This document shows positions 1-6,091 of a stretch of 12,411 bases of DNA, piece by piece. The DNA comes from JBCCMF01 sp038747545. Lineage in GTDB: Bacteria; Bacteroidota; Rhodothermia; Rhodothermales; JBCCMF01. The number at the start of each line of letters is the position of its first letter. The stretch's first letter is position 1. Where the stretch lies: the NCBI GenBank assembly GCA_038747545.1, contig JBCDJT010000143.1, positions 1-12,411 of the forward strand. Direction: 5' to 3'. A program made the translations under genes and the position numbers. The notes below the pieces were generated by a model. The model was not told the origin of the DNA and did not search any database. It worked only from the letters and a program-made list of their open reading frames with translations.

Positions 1-2
1 AG

Positions 3-479
3 ATCGCCGCGAAGGGCCGCGAGGAGCGCGAGGCAAACGAAGTAGGCAAGGTGCTGCCTGTCACTACGGGCGGCCTCGAATACTTCGTCGATGTGATGAT
101 CGAACTCTCCGTGCGCTTCGAGGACTTCCGGCAGGTGCGCGTGGCCACGGTCGTTAAGTCGAACACGCCCGACTTGCCCGTGGGCTTGGAAATCCGCAAC
201 CCTACGTTCTCTGACTTCCTCGACCGCATGGCCGCCGGCCCCAAGCCCTCGGGCGACAGCATCCCTGCTACGCTCGCCGAGCCCGAGGTGGTCGTCAACG
301 AGCCAGCTGGGCCAACGGTCTACGACCTCTTCGCCCGCGCCGACGACTATGGCCTCTCGCGTGCTGACCTGGTCATCGCCGCCCGTCACTACTGCGGCGT
401 CGACGAGCTGGAGCGCCTGACGCCGGCGCAGATCACCAACTTGCTAGAGCGCATGCAAGCGCGCTACGCGGCGGCGTAG
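3..479 (+). CDS. Phage-type AAA ATPase (Sak4/AAA_24-like), 3' part only
   Basis: The reading frame is open from the window edge, so the 5' end, including any Walker A motif, lies outside; 158 codons are visible, ending in TAG. A GTG at position 51 is an internal codon, because the frame upstream reads naturally into it. The visible start (KGREEREANEVGK, then GGLEYFVDVMIEL, then VVKSNTPDLPVG) matches the pattern I know from C-terminal core strands of RecA-like nucleotide-binding proteins of phages and prophages: a charged stretch ending in GK, a G-x-EY-x-hydrophobic segment, and V-x-KS followed by a P-x-G turn. These ATPases act in single-strand annealing and recombination. From about residue 100 a linker leads to a small helical tail with a LTPAQITNLLERM helix, a tail type also seen in phage recombination and primase proteins. 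The family call rests on remembered patterns. Nothing else phage-like is visible to the right, so this may be a prophage edge or an isolated remnant. Confidence 0.55.
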   Translation: MAAKGREEREANEVGKVLPVTTGGLEYFVDVMIELSVRFEDFRQVRVATVVKSNTPDLPVGLEIRNPTFSDFLDRMAAGPKPSGDSIPATLAEPEVVVNEPAGPTVYDLFARADDYGLSRADLVIAARHYCGVDELERLTPAQITNLLERMQARYAAA

Positions 480-482
480 TTG

Positions 483-1295
483 CTATTCGAGGCGGAAGCG
501 GAAGGTGACCGTGCCACGCTGGTTGACTTGCGGGGCGTTGGCGGGCAGTGCGTTGAACCGCCAGCGGTCCAGCACTTGCAGCACGGCGCGTTCGAGGTTC
601 GGGTCGCCTTTGCGGGCTGGTATCTTGCGGACAATCTCACCACGCGGGTTGACCTCGATGATGAACGAGATTACGGCGTTGACTTGCGACGTGTAGCGCG
701 GCAGCGGCGTGGACAGGGGCGTTCGGTTCAGTCCTTCGATGTTGAACGGCGCGGCTTCGGTCTCGTCTGAGCCCGTCCCCTCATCGCCCGAGTTAGCGCC
801 CGTATCGCCGCCGATCTGGCCGCTGCCCAGCGGCTGAGGCGTTGCGGGCTGCGTGGCCTGTTGCGCGGGCTCTACGGTTGTCGTGGCGGTATCGGTCGAG
901 GGCTCGGACTGCTCGGTGGTTTGCGGCTTGGGGTCAGCCTCTGCCACGACGTCCGGGTCGTTGCTGGGGCGCGTCTGCTCCGGCAACTTCACGGGTTCAG
1001 GATCAACCTCTTGCTGCTGCTGCGGGTTGGGCTGGGGGGTTGTCTGTTGCGGCGGGGTGCGCTCAGGACGTGGCTCCTCGTCTTGCTCTTCCGGCTGCGG
1101 TGGCGTTGGCGTGGGGCGTGCCGGGGCTATCTGCCGTACGGGGCGCCCCTCGCTGTACTCCCCAATCTCCACGGCGACGTAGCCAATTGGGATCTCCTCA
1201 TCGTCTGTGATCTCGTGATACACCCCGATCATCAGGAGGACGAGAATGTGGAGCCCAATACTGAGGCCCCACCCCAAAAGGTCATTGCGGTTCAT
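483..1295 (-). CDS. tonB: TonB-family energy transducer
   Basis: A 270-residue protein with the classic TonB layout. A short cytoplasmic N-terminus is followed by one membrane anchor (about residues 6-26) that carries the SxxxH motif (S12, H16) used by TonB to couple to ExbB/ExbD. A long periplasmic linker (about 55-185) is very rich in Pro, Gln, Glu and Thr. The C-terminal TonB/TolA-type domain (about 190-270) has the strand pattern VISFIIEVNPRGEIVRK and the helix LERAVLQVLDRWRF. It would transmit proton-motive force to outer-membrane receptors. No exbB/exbD or receptor gene is adjacent, so the partner cannot be named and another member of the TonB/TolA superfamily is possible. ATG start at 1295 with only a weak GGAT upstream. 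The gene seems monocistronic, and its stop faces the stop of the left-edge gene across 3 bases. A terminator-like hairpin lies 75 bases upstream of the start codon on the same strand. Confidence 0.85.
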   Translation of the reverse strand: MNRNDLLGWGLSIGLHILVLLMIGVYHEITDDEEIPIGYVAVEIGEYSEGRPVRQIAPARPTPTPPQPEEQDEEPRPERTPPQQTTPQPNPQQQQEVDPEPVKLPEQTRPSNDPDVVAEADPKPQTTEQSEPSTDTATTTVEPAQQATQPATPQPLGSGQIGGDTGANSGDEGTGSDETEAAPFNIEGLNRTPLSTPLPRYTSQVNAVISFIIEVNPRGEIVRKIPARKGDPNLERAVLQVLDRWRFNALPANAPQVNQRGTVTFRFRLE

Positions 1296-1370
1296 CGTTC
1301 AATACCATCCAATGCGGACAAGGCGGGGGCCAAGATGCGGTTTTGCATGAGCCTACCGCGCGTTGGTACC

Positions 1371-1417
1371 AAAAAAAGAGGAGCGGTCCAGGCGTCTACA
1401 CCAGCCTGGACCGCTCC
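1371..1417 (-). terminator. Intrinsic terminator upstream of tonB
   Basis: A perfect 14-bp stem (arms 1380-1393 and 1404-1417, GGAGCGGTCCAGGC) has a 10-base loop and, on the minus strand, is followed by TC and seven T residues (1371-1377). On the plus strand no U-tract follows, so the direction is minus. No minus-strand gene lies upstream that it could end: the next gene to the right is on the plus strand. It therefore ends either a small RNA or a premature tonB leader transcript. The structure is read directly; the function is inferred. Confidence 0.85.
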
Positions 1418-1556
1418 CTTGCACAACAACCTTCATCCGCATATGGGGTACGGCGTGTTTTCCGAAAGTCGCGCAAACTGGACAGCAGCGGCTTGCTACG
1501 CCGTTGTTTTTCTCCGGGAAGCCCGGATTTAGGCGTTTTTCCGCCCACGCCTTCCC
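1371..1556 (-). ncRNA. Candidate small RNA or attenuated 5' leader of tonB
   Basis: The minus strand between the divergent gene and the terminator can fold into several elements. One is a 5-bp hairpin (1548-1552 with 1531-1535). The second is a 6-bp hairpin with a 3-base loop (TCCGGG 1522-1527 with CCCGGA 1513-1518). The third is a 6-bp long-range pairing (CGGCGT 1498-1503 with ACGCCG 1451-1456), and the terminator completes the set. A GTCCAG at 1478-1483 repeats part of the terminator's 5' arm and could pair with its 3' arm, but only over 6 bp, so it is a weak antiterminator. The 5' end is unknown; 1556 is only a guess placed just before the first hairpin. It does not match any RNA family I can recognise by eye. 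A short frame runs through it but ends inside the terminator loop, so I treat it as chance. Confidence 0.3.
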
Positions 1557-1613
1557 TCACCCCTACGCACATCGTATCCTCAGCAACGCTTGTCCTCACT
1601 TTTTCGAGACCCA

Positions 1614-2573
1614 ATGGATACGCTCAACTGGGGCTTACTCAGCACTGCTCGCATTAACCGCTCGCTCATCCCCGCCATTCGCGCCAGCGGCCGCAGCCAG
1701 CTCGTCGGTGTAGCCAGCCGATCGCTCGCCAGAGCCCAGGCGTATGCCAAAGACTGGGACATCGCACAGGCGTACGGTTCCTACGCTGCGATGCTTGCGG
1801 ATCCCGACATCCACGTCGTCTACAATTCGCTGCCCAACCACCTGCACGCCGAGTGGACGATCAAGGCGGTTGAGGCGGGTAAGCATGTCCTCTGCGAAAA
1901 ACCCATCGCCCTCACTTCAGCCGATGTGACCGCCATCGCCGACGCCGCGAAGGCGCATGACCGCATCGTGACTGAGGGCTTCATGTACCGCCACCACGCG
2001 CGGACGAAGCGTGTGCAGCAACTCGTGGCCGACGGTGTGCTGGGGGAGTTGGTGCTGATCAAAGGCGCGTTCACGTTCACCATCGCCGATGTCCACAAGA
2101 TCCGTCTCGACCCAGCGATGGGCGGCGGCAGCTTGTGGGATGTGGGCTGCTATCCCGTCAGCTTTGCGCGCATGATTACGGGCGAAGAGCCGGAGGCCGT
2201 GCAGGCGTTTCAGGTGCTCGGCGAGACGGGTGTTGACCTCAGCTTCACCGGGCAGATGCGGTTTCCGAGCGGGGTCCTGGCGCAGTTCGACTGTGGCTTC
2301 AACGCGCCGTTCCGCATGGAGATGGAGTTGGTCGGTACCGAAGCGCGGATGGTGCTGCCCAAAGCGTTCAAGCCCACCGACGACACGCCCATCCTGATCT
2401 ACCGCGGAGACGATGCGCCTGAAGTCATCGAAGCCCCCGGCAACCTGCTCTACCTAGACGAGGTCGATGACTTGGTCGCTGCCGCCCTGGATGGCACGCC
2501 GCCCCTGCTCTCGCTCGCCGAGAGCCGCGCCAACGTCGCCGCCATCACCGGGCTTTACGAAGCCGCCGCTTAG
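1614..2573 (+). CDS. Gfo/Idh/MocA-family NAD(P)-dependent oxidoreductase
   Basis: A 319-residue two-domain sugar dehydrogenase or reductase. The N-terminal Rossmann fold opens with LNWGLLSTARINRSLIPAI, the variant of the dinucleotide loop seen in D-xylose-dehydrogenase-like and anhydrofructose-reductase-like members. Then come YNSLPNHLH (about 70-78) and the family signature EKPIA (residues 95-99), with the conserved lysine at 96. The C-terminal domain has GGGSLWDVGCYPV (170-182), where D176 and Y180 occupy the positions usually involved in catalysis. The length is normal for the family. The start chosen is the ATG at 1614, because the MDTLNWG beginning matches family N-termini; a TTG 24 bases upstream only adds eight unconserved residues. 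No Shine-Dalgarno is visible. The acyltransferase gene follows after 12 bases, so the two are probably co-transcribed. The substrate is not determinable from sequence alone: a sugar or nucleotide sugar is likely. Confidence 0.88.
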   Translation: MDTLNWGLLSTARINRSLIPAIRASGRSQLVGVASRSLARAQAYAKDWDIAQAYGSYAAMLADPDIHVVYNSLPNHLHAEWTIKAVEAGKHVLCEKPIALTSADVTAIADAAKAHDRIVTEGFMYRHHARTKRVQQLVADGVLGELVLIKGAFTFTIADVHKIRLDPAMGGGSLWDVGCYPVSFARMITGEEPEAVQAFQVLGETGVDLSFTGQMRFPSGVLAQFDCGFNAPFRMEMELVGTEARMVLPKAFKPTDDTPILIYRGDDAPEVIEAPGNLLYLDEVDDLVAAALDGTPPLLSLAESRANVAAITGLYEAAA

Positions 2574-2585
2574 CCTCACAGCCTC

Positions 2586-3350
2586 ATGATCTCTACCTCC
2601 AGCAGCATCGCCCCTACCGCGCAGATCGGCGCCGACTGTAGCATTGGGCACTTCTGTGTCATCGAAGCGGGCGTGCAGATCGGCGCGGGCTGCCAGATTG
2701 GGCACCATGTCGTCATCCGGGCAGGAGCTCAGATTGGCGACAACGTGCGCATCGACGACCACGCGTCGGTGGGCAAGCAGCCGATGCGAGCGGCCAACAG
2801 CGCGGTGACGAAGGAGCAGACGCTGCCGCCCACCATCGTAGGCGACCGCTGCATCATCGGGACGAGCGTGGTGATCTACGCGGGCTGCACGCTCGGCGAG
2901 AAGGTGCTCGTGGCGGACCTTGCCACCGTCCGCGAGAACGTCACCGTGGGCGCCTTCACCATCGTAGGGCGCGGCGTGGCCATCGAGAACTACTGCACCG
3001 TGGGGCGCTACTGCAAGCTAGAGACGAACGCCTACCTCACGGCCTACTCCACGCTGGAGGATCGCGTCTTCGTGGCGCCTGGCGTGCTGACGAGCAACGA
3101 CAACTTCATGGGCCGCACCGCCGAGCGCTTCAAGCACTTCAAGGGCGTCACTGTGCGGCGCGGCGGCAGGCTCGGCGTGGGCGCCGTCATCCTTCCAGGT
3201 AAAGAGATCGCTCCCGATGGCGTGGTAGCCGCTGGCGCGCTGCTCACCAAGTCCATCACCGGTGCCGACATCCATGCGGGCTTCCCTGCGCAAGCGTTCC
3301 GCCCGGTTCCAATCGCGCAGCTCTTAGATGAACAAGGCTGGGACGATTAA
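2586..3350 (+). CDS. Left-handed beta-helix acyltransferase (hexapeptide repeat)
   Basis: A 254-residue protein built of hexapeptide repeats ([LIV]-G-x-x-x-x), running from about residue 8 to 220 with only short interruptions: SIAPTAQIGADCSIGHFCVI, then QIGAGCQIGHHVVI, then IGDNVRIDDHASVG, and more coils after a loop at about 60-80. This fold makes trimeric CoA-dependent acyltransferases whose active sites lie between subunits. The arrangement with a Gfo/Idh oxidoreductase resembles sugar N-acetylation modules such as WlbB/WbpD of UDP-amino-uronate pathways. However, this oxidoreductase does not look specifically like WlbA, so the exact substrate is open. The C-terminus ends in a short helix (PIAQLLDEQGW). 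ATG start with no Shine-Dalgarno. Its stop overlaps the stop of the convergent gene within the shared TTAA at 3347-3350, so no terminator fits between them. Confidence 0.85.
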   Translation: MISTSSSIAPTAQIGADCSIGHFCVIEAGVQIGAGCQIGHHVVIRAGAQIGDNVRIDDHASVGKQPMRAANSAVTKEQTLPPTIVGDRCIIGTSVVIYAGCTLGEKVLVADLATVRENVTVGAFTIVGRGVAIENYCTVGRYCKLETNAYLTAYSTLEDRVFVAPGVLTSNDNFMGRTAERFKHFKGVTVRRGGRLGVGAVILPGKEIAPDGVVAAGALLTKSITGADIHAGFPAQAFRPVPIAQLLDEQGWDD

Positions 3351-4123
3351 CCGCGTGCCAATCGGATCAGGTTCGTCGCCGAGCGCAGGCCAGACTTGGC
3401 GGGCTTGTCCGTGAACACCTCCAGGCTCAGCAGCCCCTCGAACCCGGTGCGGCGGAGCTGTGCGAGGTGGCTGCTCCAGCCCAGCCCGCCCTCACCTAAC
3501 GTGGTATCGGCCCACGTGTCGCCCTCCCGCTTGGCATCTCGACAGCGGACGAGATGCACGTGGTGCGCAAGCTCTGCGAGCCCCGCCGACGGGTCTTCGC
3601 CTGCCTGCCATGCTGTCATTGGCGACCATGCGGCGCGCACGTGTTCGTGATCGACGAGGTCGAGCAGATCGGCCAACGCGGCGCCCGTCACATGCGCCAT
3701 CGCAGGTTCGTTCAGCACGGCTAGCGTTACGCCAACACGGGCGGAGGCCTCGCCAGCGCGCTGCAACGCCTCAGCGGCCCACTCCACCGCGAAGATTTCC
3801 TCCTCCGCAAAGCCTGAGACCACAACCGTCTTACACTGCACGCGGCGGCAGAACTGGAGGATTTCGGGTAGCGCAGCCAACTCGTTCATCCACCCTGCTT
3901 TGTCGCTGGCTAGCCCCTCAAACAGGCTTGGCGCAATGGCTAGTACCGGGAAATCGTAGTCGAGTAGCCTGCTCGTCAGCTTGCGCTCGTTGACATGCGG
4001 CACGCGGTTCTGCACCCCACCTATCGTGCGCAATTCGATGCCTTCCACGCCCCACAGGCCCGCATAGCCCAGCACGCGATCTAGGTCTTGCGAAACCGTG
4101 TCTGTTAATAAAATGGGGGTCAT
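3347..4123 (-). CDS. Sugar phosphate isomerase/epimerase-like TIM-barrel protein
   Basis: A 258-residue protein with the pattern of the xylose-isomerase-like (AP endonuclease 2) TIM-barrel family. It has an N-terminal GVEGIELR strand (25-32), a VLNEP strand (136-140) carrying the first glutamate, RAAWSPMTAWQAGEDP (163-178), HHVHLVRCRD (187-196) and a final SLEVF strand (233-237) with the last glutamate. Family members bind a divalent metal through Glu, Asp, His and Glu and isomerise or epimerise sugars, or act on related substrates. Here the usual Asp of the W-D-P-x-N segment is Ser167, so metal binding or catalysis may be altered. It is the last gene of the nadA operon: its ATG shares one base with the stop codon of the GrpB gene (TGATG), implying translational coupling. 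It converges with the acyltransferase gene, with stops overlapping in TTAA. The substrate is unknown; its position next to two sugar-modifying genes hints at carbohydrate metabolism. Confidence 0.8.
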   Translation of the reverse strand: MTPILLTDTVSQDLDRVLGYAGLWGVEGIELRTIGGVQNRVPHVNERKLTSRLLDYDFPVLAIAPSLFEGLASDKAGWMNELAALPEILQFCRRVQCKTVVVSGFAEEEIFAVEWAAEALQRAGEASARVGVTLAVLNEPAMAHVTGAALADLLDLVDHEHVRAAWSPMTAWQAGEDPSAGLAELAHHVHLVRCRDAKREGDTWADTTLGEGGLGWSSHLAQLRRTGFEGLLSLEVFTDKPAKSGLRSATNLIRLARG

Positions 4124-4671
4124 CAGTGTTCAGATTTGGTGCGCGCCGCTGTCCACGCAAGGGCGCGCGCTTCAGTGTCCTTAACAAAAGCATTCTTGGC
4201 GGCGCTGTAGGCTGCCGGGTCCTGCCTGTACAGGCGCGCATTTCCTGATTTCAGATGGCCGTATGCACTAGCCACCTCAGGATGGGCACGCAGATAGTCA
4301 CGGAAGGCAAGATGCCGATGGATGGCCGGATGCCCCACTGAGTACATATGCACATGGGCTACCCGCTTCTCTTCACGCCACCGCACAAAGTAGCGCCGAC
4401 CAGGTAGCCCATACTCTCCGCGCCCTTCGTAACCGCGCGCTGCGAGGCGAGCCTGCAGCCCATCAACGGCCTCTACGGATTGGACAACAGGCAAGAGGTC
4501 GATAATCGGCTTGGCCCAGAGGGCTGTTACCGCTGTGCTTCCGATGTGGTGTATGTCTACCACCTGGTTCCCCAAGGCCTGTGCAATCTCATCCGCCAAG
4601 CCCGCGAAGTCCTTGCGCCAGCCCGCTTGATGGGGTACCACCTCGATGGTCCGTGCTTGAGGTATAGCCAC
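4123..4671 (-). CDS. GrpB/UPF0157-family nucleotidyltransferase-fold protein
   Basis: A 182-residue protein typical in length for the GrpB family. The N-terminus (IEVVPHQAGWRKDF) is followed by the core IHHIGSTAVTALWAKPIIDLLPVV (about 40-63). There the HIGSTAV turn and the K-P-x-x-D segment match the nucleotidyltransferase fold of the family. VAHVHMY (about 104-110), RHLAFRDYLRAHPE and a C-terminal KNAFV helix are also characteristic. The biochemical role of this family is poorly defined; some members are found fused to dephospho-CoA kinase, but no such domain is present here. The start is GTG at 4671, whose first G is also the last base of the nadA stop codon (TAGTG). At the other end its TGA shares its A with the ATG of the TIM-barrel gene. 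This double coupling places it in one operon with nadA. A link to NAD metabolism is only inference from that arrangement. Confidence 0.87.
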   Translation of the reverse strand: MAIPQARTIEVVPHQAGWRKDFAGLADEIAQALGNQVVDIHHIGSTAVTALWAKPIIDLLPVVQSVEAVDGLQARLAARGYEGRGEYGLPGRRYFVRWREEKRVAHVHMYSVGHPAIHRHLAFRDYLRAHPEVASAYGHLKSGNARLYRQDPAAYSAAKNAFVKDTEARALAWTAARTKSEH

Positions 4672-5666
4672 TATCGGATCGCCATGCTCATCTCGAGCAT
4701 CTGCTCAATGGGCCGGCGCGCACGGAGACGAACCTCTTCGTCCATGAGGATTTCTGGCTGCTCGTGCTTCAGGCATAGGTACAGCTTCTCGATGGTATTG
4801 AGGCGCATATGTGGGCACTGGTTGCAGTTGCACCCACTCTCAGGCGGCGCCGGGATGTAGGTCTTCTCCGGGTTGTCGCGGCGCATCTGATGCAGAATGC
4901 CCTCCTCGGTCGCCACGATGAACGTGTCATGCGGCCCGTCGGCAGCGAAGCGACGGATCTGCGTGGTCGACCCCACAAAGTCGGCCTGCCGCAGGATGGC
5001 TTCCTCGCACTCGGGATGCGCCAAGACCAGCGCTTCAGGATGGCGTATCTTCAAGCGCACCAGCTTCTGCTCGCTAAAGGTCTCATGGACAATGCAGACG
5101 CCATCCCAGATCACCATGTCGCGCCCCGTCTGCTTGCTCAAGTAGCGGCCGAGGTTGCGATCAGGCGCGAAGATGATAGGCTGGTCCTCGGGAATCTGGC
5201 GGATGATGTGCTCGGCATTGGATGACGTGCAGATGATGTCGCTCTCGGCCTTCGTTCCCGCCGAGCAGTTGATGTACGACACCACGATATGATCGGGGTA
5301 CTGCTTTTTGAACGCGGCCAGTTCATCGGCCGGGCACGAGTCCGCGAGCGAGCAGCCCGCGTTCAGATCAGGCAGCAACACCTTCTTGGTCGGATTCAAG
5401 ATCTTGGCGGTTTCCGCCATGAAGTGAACCCCAGCAAAGACGATGATGTCGGCATCGGTGTCGGCAGCCTTGCGGGCTAGCCCCAGCGAGTCGCCGATGT
5501 AATCGGCCATGTCTTGAATTTCCGGCTCTTGGTAAAAGTGCGCGAGCAAGATGGCGTTCTTCTCGCGCCGCAGCCGGTCGATTTCGTCATAGAGATCCAG
5601 CATCGGATCGAGGGCCTCTTCAACGAAGCCTACGACGGGGTCTAGCACGGGCAAATCGGGCGTCAT
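4671..5666 (-). CDS. nadA: Quinolinate synthase A
   Basis: NadA condenses iminoaspartate with dihydroxyacetone phosphate to quinolinate, the second step of de novo NAD synthesis from aspartate, using an oxygen-sensitive 4Fe-4S cluster in the cytoplasm. The 331-residue protein carries LLAHFYQEPEIQD (40-52), DSLGLARKA (59-67), FMAETAKIL (82-90), PDLNAGCSLAD (99-109), WDGVCIVHE (187-195), HPECEEAI (217-224) and GCNCNQCPHM (278-287). The cluster ligands are expected to be C105, C191 and C284. I chose the ATG at 5666 because the motifs and total length then agree with the family; the frame stays open a further 43 codons, but that extension has no NadA-like character. No nadB or nadC is nearby. The gene leads an operon with the GrpB and TIM-barrel genes. 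No Shine-Dalgarno is visible. Confidence 0.96.
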   Translation of the reverse strand: MTPDLPVLDPVVGFVEEALDPMLDLYDEIDRLRREKNAILLAHFYQEPEIQDMADYIGDSLGLARKAADTDADIIVFAGVHFMAETAKILNPTKKVLLPDLNAGCSLADSCPADELAAFKKQYPDHIVVSYINCSAGTKAESDIICTSSNAEHIIRQIPEDQPIIFAPDRNLGRYLSKQTGRDMVIWDGVCIVHETFSEQKLVRLKIRHPEALVLAHPECEEAILRQADFVGSTTQIRRFAADGPHDTFIVATEEGILHQMRRDNPEKTYIPAPPESGCNCNQCPHMRLNTIEKLYLCLKHEQPEILMDEEVRLRARRPIEQMLEMSMAIR

Positions 5667-5927
5667 AATGGCGTAAGCAGTGGGTTGGGGTATCCGAACA
5701 GGCGCAGAGCAAGAGACGTTCCGGGGCGCCCTTCCTGACAAGATGGCTGATGGTGGATAGTGCTGAGGGCGATAGCACCATGATAGCGATGGCACACACG
5801 AAAAATCACGCGATTACGCGATGCGATAAGGCGTGGCTTCTGCACATCTTCAGGCGTCTCCCAAAAGCTGCAGAAAAATTTTGGAGGGGGATGTTATATC
5901 GGACGGACTCGATCCTCTGCACGCATG

Positions 5928-5941
5928 TCTCACTAGTGAGA
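5928..5941. promoter_or_regulatory. Perfect 14-bp palindrome, possible operator
   Basis: TCTCACTAGTGAGA is its own reverse complement. It lies about 260 bases before the nadA start codon and about 30 bases before a TATAAC on the nadA strand. Perfect palindromes of this length are uncommon by chance in a window of this size. A dimeric repressor or activator of the nadA operon could bind here, but the regulator is unknown. Confidence 0.3.
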
Positions 5942-6044
5942 AAGCGCGAGGCCCATGCCGGATCTTGTGGTGGGAAACGGCTAGCCCGCTTTGTTATAGA
6001 GACCTGCGCTCCTGGCGGGATGGTGGTGCATTCCCCGGAGAACG

Positions 6045-6079
6045 AGGCCCAGCTACCCAGTGGTGAGGTGGCTGGGCCT
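6045..6079 (-). terminator. Hairpin after ldt, possible terminator
   Basis: Arms 6045-6057 (AGGCCCAGCTACC) and 6067-6079 (GGTGGCTGGGCCT) pair over 13 positions with one non-Watson-Crick pair (A-C on the minus strand, G-U on the plus strand) around a 9-base loop. It starts 12 bases past the ldt stop codon, the usual place for the end of the five-gene operon. No U-tract follows on either strand, so it may instead stabilise the 3' end of the mRNA or assist Rho-type termination. Confidence 0.45.
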
Positions 6080-6091
6080 CCGCAGTTTGGC

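Larger units (their letters stand above)
1296..1613. other. Divergent intergenic region, tonB / Gfo-Idh oxidoreductase
   Basis: This 318-base stretch separates two divergent genes, so it must hold promoters for both. I cannot place either with confidence. No convincing TTG/TAnnTTTG (Bacteroidota type) or TTGACA/TATAAT pair stands out. It contains three inverted repeats and one strong intrinsic terminator, described separately. I looked for B12-box-like, TPP-like and tRNA-like conserved segments on both strands and saw none. Confidence 0.7.
5667..6091. other. Intergenic region upstream of nadA
   Basis: This 425-base stretch lies between two minus-strand genes (ldt and nadA). Long frames cross it on both strands but have no recognisable domain, and one runs into the ldt gene, so I take it as non-coding. 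It holds a hairpin just past the ldt stop and a 14-bp palindrome, both listed separately. A TATAAC at 5892-5897 on the minus strand could serve as a -10 element, but I see no matching -35. I saw no conserved riboswitch core. Confidence 0.6.

Noticed and set aside
1000..1110. A repeat-like CTGCTGCTG and GGCTGGGG-rich stretch.
   Set aside because: It simply encodes the Gln/Pro-rich TonB linker.
861..1532. A 223-codon plus-strand frame opposite tonB.
   Set aside because: It is the antisense of the Pro/Gln-rich TonB linker, giving a Leu/Arg/Gly-rich product without motifs, and it reads through the terminator region.
1513..1535. A plus-strand hairpin (TCCGGG-AAG-CCCGGA followed by TTT) as a terminator.
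   Set aside because: No plus-strand gene lies just upstream, the stem is short and the U-tract is interrupted. I treat it as part of the minus-strand structured region.
1396..1614. A 72-codon minus-strand frame in the tonB upstream region.
   Set aside because: It begins at a TTG inside the overlap with the neighbouring gene, has no known motif, and its stop falls in the loop of the intrinsic terminator. I cannot exclude a leader peptide, but nothing supports it.
5667..5795. A 43-residue N-terminal extension of NadA.
   Set aside because: The frame is open, but the residues lack NadA-like features. The ATG at 5666 gives a normal length.
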